A DNA stretch of 41,681 nt from contig CAYFQB010000044.1 in assembly GCA_964345225.1 (NCBI GenBank), forward strand, positions 1-41,681, in the 5' to 3' direction. The notes below the pieces were generated by a model, which saw only the letters and a list, made by a program, of their open reading frames with translations, was not told the origin of the DNA and ran no database searches. The position numbers were made by a program, and so were the translations under genes. Origin of the DNA: CAYFQB01 sp964345225 (GTDB lineage: Bacteria > Nitrospirota > Thermodesulfovibrionia > Thermodesulfovibrionales > UBA6898). Positions 22,182 through 31,785 of the stretch are shown here, piece after piece (the stretch's first letter is position 1; the number at the start of each line of letters is the position of its first letter).

Positions 22182-24020
22182 ATGAGAATCGGAGCTAATT
22201 ATCTCGGAGAGGGAAGATGCGAGTTTGTGGTCTGGGCTCCACTTTTAAAGGCTGTATCTGTTAAGATTGTTTCGCCTGCTGAACGCATAATACCTATGGA
22301 GCAGGACAACAGGGGATACTGGAAGACCGTGGTTGAGAATGTTTTTCCCGGATCACTATATCTGTACAGGCTTGAAAATGAAAAGGAAAGGCCTGATGTA
22401 TCATCCCACTTTCAGCCGAATGGAGTCCATGGCCCATCTCAGGTAATTGAGCATAAAGCATTTAAATGGGAAGATTGGGACTGGAAGGGAATCCCCCTGT
22501 CTGAAATGATTATGTACGAGCTTCATATCGGAACATTCACATCTGAAGGAACTTTTAATTCGTTAATTCCCCGTATTGCTGAACTTGGAGAGATTGGAAT
22601 AAATGCCATAGAGTTAATGCCTGTGGCTCAATTCCCAGGAGAGAGAAACTGGGGATATGATGGGTCTTTTCCATTTGCAGTTCAAAACTCATATGGTGGA
22701 CCTGGAGGACTTAAGATATTTGTTAATGAGTGCCACAAAAAAGGTGTAGCTGTCATAATTGATGTAGTTTATAACCATCTTGGCCCTGAGGGTAATTATT
22801 TAACGGACTTTGGCCCTTATTTCACTAACAAATATCAGACACCATGGGGTATGACAATTAACTTTGATGATGCCTACAGTGACGAGGTAAGAAAATTTTT
22901 CATAGAGAATGCTATGCATTGGTTCAGAAATTACCATATTGATGCCCTTCGTCTTGATGCCATTCACGGAATTACTGATATGAGTGCCAAACCTTTCCTG
23001 AAGGAACTTTCAGAGAAAGTTGAAGAATTCTCAGACAAAAAGGGCAGGAAATTTTATCTTATTGCAGAAAGTGACCTGAACGATGCAAGAGTAATCATTC
23101 CAAGGGAAGCTGGAGGTTACGGATTAGACGCGCAATGGAATGATGACTTTCACCATTCTCTCCATACAATACTCACAGGAGAAAAAAATGGATATTATAT
23201 GGATTTCGGGAAGATTGAACATTATGTAAATGCTTTAAGAGAAGGTTTTGTATATTCATGGCGGTACTCAGAATTCCGGAAAAGATATCATGGCAGTTCA
23301 TCCAGAGAAAGGCCATGCAGTCAATTCATAGTATTTTCGCAAAATCATGACCAGGTAGGTAACAGAATGCTTGGAGAGAGGCTGTCAATATTGGTCGGTT
23401 TTGAGGCATTAAAACTCGTAGCAGGTGTTGTAATACTTTCTCCTTACATCCCGCTTCTATTCATGGGAGAAGAATACGGTGAAGAAACGCCTTTCCTTTA
23501 TTTTATAAGTCACTCTGACCCGGATCTTGTTGAAGCTGTACTTAAAGGGAGGAAAGAGGACTTCGATACCTTCAGGTGGCAGGGTGAACCTCCTGATCCG
23601 CAGAGCATTGATACTTTTATGAAATCAAAAATAGACTGGGGGAAGAGGAAATCGGGTCATCAAAAAATTTTGTTGGAATTTTATAAACAGTTGATAAAAT
23701 TAAGAAAAGAGATGCCGGCACTTTTCAGTCTCGAAAAGAATAACCTTGAAGTTATGGGTCATGAAGATGAAAAGGTTGTTTTTTTGAGAAGATGGAAGGA
23801 TAATAACCATGTATTTATCATCTTTAATTTTAACAGTGAGGAAGTGACCTTGAAGGTTCATTTACCAGCTGGAAAATGGTCAAAGATTATGGAATCTTCG
23901 GATAGCTTGTGGGGCGGTCAGGGAATAATTCTTCCTTACATGATTTCAGATGGTGATGTAATAATTTTGAGAAATTATAGTTTTGCTATTTATATTAAGA
24001 GCGAAGGAATTGCCTTGTAA
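22182..24020 (+). CDS. treZ: Malto-oligosyltrehalose trehalohydrolase
   Basis: The 612-residue GH13 enzyme releases trehalose from maltooligosyl-trehalose made by TreY. An N-terminal carbohydrate-binding-like domain (GRCEFVVWAPLLKAVSVKIV) is followed by the barrel: MYELHIGTFTSEGTF, GVAVIIDVVYNHLGPEGNYL, nucleophile D259 in DALRLDAIHGI, acid/base E296 in IAESDLND and D390 in SQNHDQVGNR. The C-terminal beta domain ends in YIKSEGIAL. The length fits known TreZ proteins. ATG 22182 starts right at the family N-terminus despite a poor ribosome site. It shares a base with the next gene (TAATG). Confidence 0.93.
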   Translation: MRIGANYLGEGRCEFVVWAPLLKAVSVKIVSPAERIIPMEQDNRGYWKTVVENVFPGSLYLYRLENEKERPDVSSHFQPNGVHGPSQVIEHKAFKWEDWDWKGIPLSEMIMYELHIGTFTSEGTFNSLIPRIAELGEIGINAIELMPVAQFPGERNWGYDGSFPFAVQNSYGGPGGLKIFVNECHKKGVAVIIDVVYNHLGPEGNYLTDFGPYFTNKYQTPWGMTINFDDAYSDEVRKFFIENAMHWFRNYHIDALRLDAIHGITDMSAKPFLKELSEKVEEFSDKKGRKFYLIAESDLNDARVIIPREAGGYGLDAQWNDDFHHSLHTILTGEKNGYYMDFGKIEHYVNALREGFVYSWRYSEFRKRYHGSSSRERPCSQFIVFSQNHDQVGNRMLGERLSILVGFEALKLVAGVVILSPYIPLLFMGEEYGEETPFLYFISHSDPDLVEAVLKGRKEDFDTFRWQGEPPDPQSIDTFMKSKIDWGKRKSGHQKILLEFYKQLIKLRKEMPALFSLEKNNLEVMGHEDEKVVFLRRWKDNNHVFIIFNFNSEEVTLKVHLPAGKWSKIMESSDSLWGGQGIILPYMISDGDVIILRNYSFAIYIKSEGIAL

Positions 24021-26467
24021 TGGAGAAATATGTTTGCGTTCACGGTCATTTTTACCAGCCACCGAGGGAGAATCCCTGGCTTGAGGCAATAGAGATACAG
24101 GACTCTGCCCGTCCATACCATGATTGGAATGAGAGAGTGACTGCAGAATGTTATGCACCTAATACTGCTTCCAGAATTCTTGATAAGGAAAGCCGAATTA
24201 TTGATATAGTCAGCAACTATTCAAGAATAAGCTTTAATTTTGGACCAACGGTTCTATCATGGATGGAGGTATATACTCCTGAGATATATCAGGCAATACT
24301 TGAGGTTGATAAGCAGAGTATTGAATGGCGAAACGGTCATGGAAATGCGATTGCACAGGTATACAATCATATTATAATGCCACTTGCCAATAGCCGGGAT
24401 AAGCGTACACAGATACTCTGGGGCATAAGAGATTTCGAATACAGATTTAAGCGTTTTCCTGAAGGTATGTGGCTATCTGAAACTGCAGTGGACCTGGAGA
24501 CACTTGATATTCTTGCTGAATCAAGGATAAAGTTCGTTATTCTTGCTCCACATCAGGCATCTCAGACAAGAAAGTTAGGTACTGGTAAATGGAAGGATGT
24601 TAGCGCTGAACGTATTGACCCAACAATGGCTTATCTATGCAGATTACCCTCTGGCCGCAAAATAAATATCTTTTTTTACGATGCACTGATATCCAGGGCA
24701 GTGGCATTCGAAAAGCTGTTGAATAAGGGGGAAGATTTTGCAAACCGTTTTTTAGATGGGTTTTCTGAGTCAATGCGGCAGCCACAGATTATAAATATAG
24801 CCACAGATGGAGAGACATATGGACATCACCACAGGTTTGGGGATATGGCCCTTGCTTATGCCATGAATTATATAGAGAATAATGGGCTGGCAATGATTAC
24901 AAATTATGGTGAATATCTCGAAAAGTATCCCCCAACTCATGAAGTGCAGATATACGAAAATTCATCGTGGAGTTGTCTCCATGGTATAGAAAGATGGAGA
25001 AGCAATTGCGGCTGTAACACGGGTGTAAATCCTGACTGGAACCAGGAATGGAGAAAACCTCTGCGGGATTCTTTTGACTGGTTAAATGAGCAGCTGTCTT
25101 TCAGATACGAACATAAAATAAAGGAATATTTTTACGATCCCTGGCAATCACGGGATGATTATATTGAAGTTATACTTAACAGGTCGAAAGAGAATATTCA
25201 TAACTTTATTAAAGGACACTCGAAAAGAAAATTAAATACTGATGAGATAGTCACTGTGCTCAATTTACTTGAGATGCAGAGACATGCAATGCTTATGTAT
25301 ACAAGTTGTGGTTGGTTTTTTGACGAGCTGTCAGGTATTGAGACTGTTCAGGTTATACAATACGCGGGAAGGGCGATTCAGCTATATGAATTAATGTCAG
25401 GTGATAAATCCCTGGAAGTTGCCTTCCTGGAAAAACTGGCTTTAGCGAAGAGCAATCTTACAGATAAGCAGGATGGCGCAAATATCTATAATAAATACGT
25501 AAAGCCTTCAATGATTGATCTCGAAAAAGTTGGTATACATTATGCTGTCAGTTCTTTGTTTGAAGATTATGAGGAGAAAACCAGGGTTTACTGCTACGAG
25601 GTGAACAGGGATGATTACCAGAAAGTGCAGGCTGGAAATATTCGGCTAGCTGTTGGCAAGATTTCAATATCTTCTGATATTACATGGCTGTCTGAAGACA
25701 TAAGTTTCTGTATTGTACACTTTGGAAGTCATGCAATAAATGGCGGTGCACGCTCTTTTCAGGGAGAGGAAACTTATCAGAGAATGAAAGATGAGATGAT
25801 AACATCATTCAGAACCGGCGATTTTGCAGAGATCGTGAGGTTGATGGATACTTATTTCGGAATGCATAACTATTCAATCAGGGATCTCTTCAGAGACGAG
25901 CAGCGCAAGATTTTGACACTTGATATCAGTTCTACATTAGAGGATCTTCAGTCAACTTTTCGCTCTATGTATGATAACAATAATGTTATGATGGGTTTTT
26001 TGCAAGAGGCAGGAATGCCAATTCCACTTGCATTTCATACTGCAGCAGAGTTTATACTTAATCTGGACATTCAAAAGATATTTAAAGAAGATGTAATGGA
26101 TGCTGAAAGAATACAGCAAATCATAAATGATATTGAAAAGTGGAATGTATCATTGGATACCCTGGAACTGGAGTTTATAATCAGAAATAAGATCGAGGGA
26201 TTAATGAACAGATTATTAAGGAGTCCATCAGATTTGCCCTTACTTATAGAAATAAAAGAGATGATTGAATTATTTAAAATTATTCCTTTAGAGATAAACC
26301 TCTGGCATGTTCAAAATGTTTATTATAAGGTAGCAACAGACTATTATAAAAATTTCCTTCTAAGGGCACGCTCAGGGGATCAGGATGCTTCAAGATGGAT
26401 TAAGACATTCAGGAATTTAGGAGAGATACTGTTTTTTAATATTTCCTCGGTGCTTAAAGAAGAGTGA
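24020..26467 (+). CDS. GH57 glycoside hydrolase with DUF3536 C-terminal domain
   Basis: The 815-residue protein has an N-terminal GH57 barrel with region I HGHFYQPPREN and region II WRNGHGNAIAQVYNHIIMPL. Region III is PEGMWLSETAVD, where E154 is the expected nucleophile, and region IV is IATDGETYGHHHRFGD, where D263 is the expected acid/base. The C-terminal half (from about residue 420: LNLLEMQRHAMLMYTSCGWFFDELSGIETVQV) is DUF3536. Related GH57 enzymes act on alpha-1,4 or alpha-1,6 glucans such as glycogen. It is coupled to treZ and treY in one operon, where a TreX-type debranching enzyme is often found, so it may supply linear maltodextrin. Substrate and product are not established from sequence. 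Confidence 0.85.
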   Translation: MEKYVCVHGHFYQPPRENPWLEAIEIQDSARPYHDWNERVTAECYAPNTASRILDKESRIIDIVSNYSRISFNFGPTVLSWMEVYTPEIYQAILEVDKQSIEWRNGHGNAIAQVYNHIIMPLANSRDKRTQILWGIRDFEYRFKRFPEGMWLSETAVDLETLDILAESRIKFVILAPHQASQTRKLGTGKWKDVSAERIDPTMAYLCRLPSGRKINIFFYDALISRAVAFEKLLNKGEDFANRFLDGFSESMRQPQIINIATDGETYGHHHRFGDMALAYAMNYIENNGLAMITNYGEYLEKYPPTHEVQIYENSSWSCLHGIERWRSNCGCNTGVNPDWNQEWRKPLRDSFDWLNEQLSFRYEHKIKEYFYDPWQSRDDYIEVILNRSKENIHNFIKGHSKRKLNTDEIVTVLNLLEMQRHAMLMYTSCGWFFDELSGIETVQVIQYAGRAIQLYELMSGDKSLEVAFLEKLALAKSNLTDKQDGANIYNKYVKPSMIDLEKVGIHYAVSSLFEDYEEKTRVYCYEVNRDDYQKVQAGNIRLAVGKISISSDITWLSEDISFCIVHFGSHAINGGARSFQGEETYQRMKDEMITSFRTGDFAEIVRLMDTYFGMHNYSIRDLFRDEQRKILTLDISSTLEDLQSTFRSMYDNNNVMMGFLQEAGMPIPLAFHTAAEFILNLDIQKIFKEDVMDAERIQQIINDIEKWNVSLDTLELEFIIRNKIEGLMNRLLRSPSDLPLLIEIKEMIELFKIIPLEINLWHVQNVYYKVATDYYKNFLLRARSGDQDASRWIKTFRNLGEILFFNISSVLKEE

Positions 26468-26468
26468 A

Positions 26469-29400
26469 ATGAATGAGATACTGGATAAGGAAGGTTTGCT
26501 GCTACCAAGAATACCCGTTTCAACATACAGGCTCCAATTCAACAGTAAGTTTAAATTCCTAGATGTCAAAGATATTATCGGATACCTCCATGATCTTGGA
26601 ATCTCCGATATTTATGCTTCTCCCTACCTAAAGGCTAAAAAAAACAGCATGCACGGCTATGATATCGTAGATCCCACAGTACTGAATCCAGAGATTGGCA
26701 CGAAAGAAGAATATGATGAATTAATCAAAGAACTACATAAATATGATATGGGGCATATCCTCGACATTGTTCCAAATCATATGTGTATTGAGTGTAGTGA
26801 TAATATGTGGTGGATGGATGTACTTGAAAATGGTCAGAGCTCAATTTATGCCCATTTCTTTGATATAGAATGGCAGCCTGTCAAAGATGAGCTAAAAAAC
26901 AAAATACTAACTCCTATCCTGGGTGATTATTATGGAAATGTGCTTGAGAGACAGGAACTTATATTGAGTTTTGAAAGAGGTGCATTCTTTATAAATTACT
27001 TTGGAAATAAATTTCCGGTAAGACCTGAGACATATAACATGATATTAGAGTACCGAATAGAGGAACTTAAAAATCTTCTTTCAGATAAAAATCCTGATTT
27101 TGTTGAGCTTTTAAGTATTGTCACGGCTTTGAAACATCTGCCTCCATACACTGAAACTGACGGTGAGAAGATAATTGAGAGGAAGCGTGAAAAAGAAGTT
27201 GTTAAGAATCGTCTGAGGAGTCTTTACAGTCAGGCAATGGATATTAAAGCCTATATTGATGAAAATGTACAAATATTTAACGGAATGAGGAATGAACCTA
27301 AAAGCTTTGACCTTCTGGATAAGCTTCTTAGTGAACAAGTGTACAGATTTTCGAACTGGCGTGTTGCAGCCGAAGAGATAAATTACAGGAGGTTTTTTGA
27401 TATAAACAGTCTTGGTGCAATTAGAATGGAAGACATTGATGTATTCAATGAAACACATAAATTGATATTTAAACTTATAAAAGAGAGGAAGATCACAGGT
27501 CTAAGGGTTGACCACCCTGATGGCTTATATGATCCTTCAGAATATTTTAAAAGGCTTCAGAAAAAATGTTTTATTCAAGTACGATTAGGTTTTTTCGAAA
27601 GAATGAAAGAAACAATGCCTTTACAACTTGAAAAGAATGACGTGGAAGCAGAGCTGTCAGTGCAATATGATGAAGCTTTATACTTAAATGAACAATATAA
27701 GCCATTTTACATTGTAGGTGAGAAGGTTCTTATAAGGTCTGAAAGAATACCTGAAGAGTGGTTGATTTTCAGCACAACCGGTTATTTCTTTATGAATTCG
27801 GTAAATGGTATTTTTGTAGATACGAAGAATGCAAAGGCATTCGAAAATATTTATACAAAATTCATAAAGACAAAAATCAATTTTCAGGATATTGTTTACG
27901 AAAGGAAGAAAATGTTGATGCAAGAAGCAATGTCCAGCGAAATTAATACTCTTGGCCATTACCTCAATCTCATATCAGAGAAGAGCAGGCATACAAGGGA
28001 TTTAACACTGAATAGCCTTATAAAGGCAATAATTGAAGTTATAGCCTTTTTCCCCGTATATCGAACATATATAAACAGCAGGATTATAAAAGAAAGAGAC
28101 CGCCAATATATAGAATATGCCATCTCAAAAGCAAAAAGACATAATCGGGCTATCAGTGAGTCTATTTTTAATTTTCTTATGGATGTATTTTTGCTTAATT
28201 TCCCGGAAGATTTAGAAGAAGAGGATAAGAAAGAATGGTTAGACATAGTTATGAGATTTCAGCAGTTGACAGGACCTGTTATGGCAAAAGGACTCGAGGA
28301 TACTGCTTTTTATATATATAACCGCCTTGTTTCACTTAATGAAGTGGGCGGATATCCTGAGAGATTTGGCACAACACTTGAAGCTTTTCACGGGCAGAAC
28401 ATAGATAGAATTAAATACTGGCCCCATGCGCTTATAGCAACTTCCACTCATGATTCAAAGAGAAGTGAGGATGTAAGGGCAAGGATAAATGTACTTTCAG
28501 AGTTTCCTGAAGAATGGAAAAAACGGCTTAATCAATGGAGCCGGCTCAATAAGAAAAAAAGAATGATTGTGGACGGGCAGATTGCCCCAGACCTTAATGA
28601 AGAGTATTTTATATACCAGACTCTGATTGGTGCTTGGCCTTTGGATATAAGTGATGAGTCAGAATACGAAATTTTCAAAAAAAGGATAAAAGATTATATC
28701 CTGAAGGCGATAAGAGAATCCAAAGTCAACACGAGTTGGATAAATCCGAATCTGATTTATGAAGAAGCCATGATATTTTTTATAGAAAGTATACTGAATG
28801 ATATTCCTGATAACCAGTTCTTAGAAGATTTTAAGGATTTTCAGAAGGTTATTTCATATTACGGCGTATTTAATTCACTTTCACAGACACTGCTTAAAAT
28901 AACTTCACCAGGAGTTCCTGACCATTATCAGGGTACAGAGATATGGGACTTCAGTCTTGTTGATCCGGATAATCGCAGGCCTGTAGATTATGGTGTAAGG
29001 ATAAAGATGCTTAAGGAGCTGATAAATCGTGAAAAAGACTCTGAACCTATGGAACTTTTAAGAGAATTGACTAATAACCCGGAAAATGGAATGATCAAGC
29101 TATATATTAAATATAAGGCACTTAATTACAGAAAAGCAAACAGGGAGCTTTTTGAAAAAGGTGAATATTTACCGCTTGAAGCTTATGGAGAGGGATCTGA
29201 ATGTGTCTGTGCATTCGCCAGGAGACAGGGCAACAGGGAGGCAATTGTGGTTGTCCCGAGGTTTTTGACAAGACTTATCCCAAATATTGGCATTATGCAT
29301 TTTGGCGCAGAAGTTTGGAAAAATTCATTCATAGTGGTGCCTATTGCAGAGACCGGTGTCAGATACACTAATATCTTTACTAGCGAAATGCTGAATGTTT

Positions 29401-29486
29401 ATACTCACAGTGAAGCTAAAACTCTGCTTTTGTCAGAAGTGTTTGCAAATTCACCGGTTGCTCTTCTGGAAGGCAATAATGGATAA
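26469..29486 (+). CDS. treY: Malto-oligosyltrehalose synthase
   Basis: The 1005-residue GH13 enzyme turns the reducing-end alpha-1,4 bond of maltodextrin into the alpha,alpha-1,1 bond of trehalose. The N-terminal signature PVSTYRLQFNSKFKFLDV and SPYLKAKKNSMHGYDIVDP are classic TreY. Catalytic residues are visible as D348 in GLRVDHPDGLYDP, E418 in IVGEKVL and D662 in STHDSKRSEDVRARI. The late motif PGVPDHYQGTEIWDFSLVDPDNRRPVDY is also present. Family members are about 700-1000 residues, so this one is at the long end. It starts 1 bp after the GH57 stop and completes the treZ-GH57-treY operon. Confidence 0.95.
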   Translation: MNEILDKEGLLLPRIPVSTYRLQFNSKFKFLDVKDIIGYLHDLGISDIYASPYLKAKKNSMHGYDIVDPTVLNPEIGTKEEYDELIKELHKYDMGHILDIVPNHMCIECSDNMWWMDVLENGQSSIYAHFFDIEWQPVKDELKNKILTPILGDYYGNVLERQELILSFERGAFFINYFGNKFPVRPETYNMILEYRIEELKNLLSDKNPDFVELLSIVTALKHLPPYTETDGEKIIERKREKEVVKNRLRSLYSQAMDIKAYIDENVQIFNGMRNEPKSFDLLDKLLSEQVYRFSNWRVAAEEINYRRFFDINSLGAIRMEDIDVFNETHKLIFKLIKERKITGLRVDHPDGLYDPSEYFKRLQKKCFIQVRLGFFERMKETMPLQLEKNDVEAELSVQYDEALYLNEQYKPFYIVGEKVLIRSERIPEEWLIFSTTGYFFMNSVNGIFVDTKNAKAFENIYTKFIKTKINFQDIVYERKKMLMQEAMSSEINTLGHYLNLISEKSRHTRDLTLNSLIKAIIEVIAFFPVYRTYINSRIIKERDRQYIEYAISKAKRHNRAISESIFNFLMDVFLLNFPEDLEEEDKKEWLDIVMRFQQLTGPVMAKGLEDTAFYIYNRLVSLNEVGGYPERFGTTLEAFHGQNIDRIKYWPHALIATSTHDSKRSEDVRARINVLSEFPEEWKKRLNQWSRLNKKKRMIVDGQIAPDLNEEYFIYQTLIGAWPLDISDESEYEIFKKRIKDYILKAIRESKVNTSWINPNLIYEEAMIFFIESILNDIPDNQFLEDFKDFQKVISYYGVFNSLSQTLLKITSPGVPDHYQGTEIWDFSLVDPDNRRPVDYGVRIKMLKELINREKDSEPMELLRELTNNPENGMIKLYIKYKALNYRKANRELFEKGEYLPLEAYGEGSECVCAFARRQGNREAIVVVPRFLTRLIPNIGIMHFGAEVWKNSFIVVPIAETGVRYTNIFTSEMLNVYTHSEAKTLLLSEVFANSPVALLEGNNG

Positions 29487-29502
29487 CAATACCATGTAAG
29501 AT

Positions 29503-29648
29503 TTTACCCCGTTAGAAAGCCCAGATGCTTGCCCCGTAAGAGACCAGAGGTCTTTCGGGGCTTGTAGCTGGGATAAAACAAATTCTTTTTTGCTAAAAAG
29601 GGATTTACCCCATTTAGAAAGTTTTTATATTTTCTTCTAACGGGGTTT
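29503..29648. mobile_element. Long copy of the ACCCCGTTAGAA hairpin repeat (MITE-like), 146 bp
   Basis: Perfect 12-bp terminal inverted repeats ACCCCGTTAGAA (29506-29517) and TTCTAACGGGGT (29635-29646). The interior holds a hairpin GCCCCG...CGGGGC (29531-29561) with GACC/GGTC around AGA, including TAAGAGACCAGAGG (29537-29550). A second hairpin at the right end (29596-29646) equals the short copy at 10507-10552. The homologous copy at 35296-35443 is inverted. It lies 17 bp after the treY stop and could act as its terminator. Confidence 0.72.
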
Positions 29649-29784
29649 GCAGTATCTTGTACCTTATAGATAAGTAGAAGGCATGCATAAAAGGTACAAT
29701 TAAGTTGTATGTGGACAATAACAAAAGATAATATAAGTAGCAGCGGATGATTTGTTAAATGATTAAATAAAAGGTTTTTAATGT

Positions 29785-31041
29785 ATGGAAAGTATTATTT
29801 TTAGAAAAGATGTTCAGGAAAAAATGTCGGAAATAAAGGAAGCAGACATAATTGTTGGAATCCCCAGTTACAATAATGCACGAACAATAGGCCATGTGGT
29901 AAGAGCAGTTCAGGCTGGGTTTGCAAAATATTTTCCTGATAAAAAGGCTGTGCTTGTAAATTCAGATGGAGGCTCTACAGACGGCACAACAGATATAGTT
30001 CAGGTTACAACTATTGATGATTTACAGTCCATTTATCTTTATCACAGGGTTGAGCCTTTCTTAAAGATAGCAACCCCATACCACGGCATCCCGGGAAAGG
30101 GAAGTGCCTTTAGAACTATCTTTGAAATAGCAGATGCACTTAATGTAAAAGCATGCGCAGTAGTTGACTCTGATCTGAGAAGTATTACACCCGAGTGGAT
30201 TGAACTACTCATTAACCCTGTCCTCAAGGAAGATTTTGACTATGTTGCCCCGTTTTACCACAGACATAAATATGATGGGACAATAACAAACAGCATAATA
30301 TATCCGTTGACCAGATCTTTATATGGCAAACGCGTGAGACAGCCTATAGGAGGGGATTTTGGTCTTTCCGGCAGACTTGCAAAATTTTATCTAAAGAAGG
30401 ATGTATGGGGAACAGATGTTGCGAAATATGGGATAGATATATGGATGACAACTACCGCAATTGCCAATAATTTTAAAATTTGCCAGGCATTTCTGGGTGC
30501 AAAGATTCATGACCCTAAAGACCCTGGTACTGACTTAAGTGCAATGCTCAATCAGGTTGTCGGATCAACCTTCAATCTTATGGTGACATACCCGGATGTC
30601 TGGAAAAAAGTAAAAGGATCTATATCAGTTCCGACTTTTGGCTTTCAATATGCAGTTGGACTTGAACCTATTGCATTGAATCTCGATAGAATGATAGAAA
30701 GGTTCAAGCTCGGTGTTAAGGAATTAGTTGATTTATGCGGAAAATTTCTTTCAAAGGAAATAATGCTGTTTTTTCAGGGTATAGATACAACGAAGGAAAA
30801 TTTCCATATTCCTGAAGAGATATGGGTAGAGATTATCCATAGCTATGCCCTTGCATTCCATAAGAATGTAATAAACAGGGGACATCTCCTGAAATCACTT
30901 GTTCCTTTCTATATAGGCAAGACAGCTTCGTTTGTGATAGAGACGCAGGATAGTGATGCCACTTCAGTGGAAGAAAAGATTGAGCAGTTATGCAAGATTT
31001 TTGAGGAAAGGAAGGCATTTTTGATAGAAAACTGGCAATAA
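29785..31041 (+). CDS. GT81/GT2-like glycosyltransferase, possibly of a glyceric-acid osmolyte
   Basis: The 418-residue GT-A enzyme has ADIIVGIPSYNNARTIGHVV at its N-terminus, then VNSDGGSTDGTTDIV, GIPGKGSAF (residues 101-109), the metal-binding DSD (128-130) and QPIGGDFGLSGRLA (from 186). It ends with a long helical C-terminal domain. The order GKG, DSD, PxxGxxG..YGIDIW resembles GpgS and mannosylglucosyl-phosphoglycerate enzymes but is clearly different from the gpgS product at 9177. Acting on 3-phosphoglycerate or on glucosyl-3-phosphoglycerate is a reasonable guess given the trehalose genes before it and ion-transport genes after it. A cell-envelope glycan role is the alternative. AAGG lies ten bases before the ATG. 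Confidence 0.72.
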   Translation: MESIIFRKDVQEKMSEIKEADIIVGIPSYNNARTIGHVVRAVQAGFAKYFPDKKAVLVNSDGGSTDGTTDIVQVTTIDDLQSIYLYHRVEPFLKIATPYHGIPGKGSAFRTIFEIADALNVKACAVVDSDLRSITPEWIELLINPVLKEDFDYVAPFYHRHKYDGTITNSIIYPLTRSLYGKRVRQPIGGDFGLSGRLAKFYLKKDVWGTDVAKYGIDIWMTTTAIANNFKICQAFLGAKIHDPKDPGTDLSAMLNQVVGSTFNLMVTYPDVWKKVKGSISVPTFGFQYAVGLEPIALNLDRMIERFKLGVKELVDLCGKFLSKEIMLFFQGIDTTKENFHIPEEIWVEIIHSYALAFHKNVINRGHLLKSLVPFYIGKTASFVIETQDSDATSVEEKIEQLCKIFEERKAFLIENWQ

Positions 31042-31057
31042 TGAAAGGTAGGTATTT

Positions 31058-31753
31058 ATGAATATTTTTCAGAGAGTAGTAATCGAACCATTTGAAAGAT
31101 TTTTTGAAAATGTTATTCAGTTTTTACCTAACCTCATAACATCAATAATCATTTTAATTATTGGTATAGTGCTCGGAAGGGTGTTGAAGAGTTTTTTTAC
31201 AAGGCTTTTTAAAGCGATTAGAATTGATAAGTTTATGGAGAGAACCGGTACACTGGAATTATTGAGAAAGAGTGGCATAAAGGAATCGGGCTCTGCTTTG
31301 TTTTCAAAGTTCATTGGATGGGTAACCATTATCGTTTTTGCTGTTATCGCCCTGAGAACCCTTGAGATACCCCCTGTAGAAAGACTTCTCGAGAAGTTCC
31401 TTATATATCTTCCGAATGTATTTGTTGCTATCCTGATACTTTTATTCGGTTATCTTTTGAGCAACTTCTTCGGAAGGGCCGCTCTTATAGCTTCTGTTAA
31501 TGCAGGATTAAGGGTTTCAGGACTGGTGGGTAGGTTTGTAAGGTTTACCGTGTTCATGCTTGCTGCAACAATGGCACTGGAACAACTCGGGATAGGCAGA
31601 GAGACAGTTGTGATCGCATTTGCGATTATCTTTGGAGGTATAGTTCTTACATTTGCAATAGCCTTCGGGCTAGGAGGAAGGGATAGTGCTAAGGAGTATC
31701 TTGAAAAGAAGTTAAAAGGTGAAGAAAAGGAAGATGACATCAGTCATCTGTAA
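31058..31753 (+). CDS. CmpX/MscS-like membrane protein with conserved TM helices
   Basis: The 231-residue protein has about five hydrophobic segments (LPNLITSIIILIIGIVLGRVL, KFIGWVTIIVFAVIALRTL, YLPNVFVAILILLFGYLLSNF, FVRFTVFMLAATMALEQL, VVIAFAIIFGGIVLTFAIAF). The repeated LPN...LIxGxxLxxxF helices are typical of the conserved TM-helix family (PF05552), and the end AFGLGGRDSAKEYLEKKL is its usual C-terminus. It lacks the cytoplasmic beta domain of true MscS. Members are thought to be mechanosensitive-channel-related or envelope-stress proteins in the inner membrane. It starts 16 bp after the glycosyltransferase gene with AGGTAGG upstream, so it is likely co-transcribed. Confidence 0.8.
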   Translation: MNIFQRVVIEPFERFFENVIQFLPNLITSIIILIIGIVLGRVLKSFFTRLFKAIRIDKFMERTGTLELLRKSGIKESGSALFSKFIGWVTIIVFAVIALRTLEIPPVERLLEKFLIYLPNVFVAILILLFGYLLSNFFGRAALIASVNAGLRVSGLVGRFVRFTVFMLAATMALEQLGIGRETVVIAFAIIFGGIVLTFAIAFGLGGRDSAKEYLEKKLKGEEKEDDISHL

Positions 31754-31785
31754 ACCCTGTACGGTAATTCAGGAGATTTCGCATA

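Noticed and set aside
22141..22200. 16-codon frame ending just after the treZ start as a leader peptide
   Set aside because: No ribosome site and a composition expected of AT-rich spacer.
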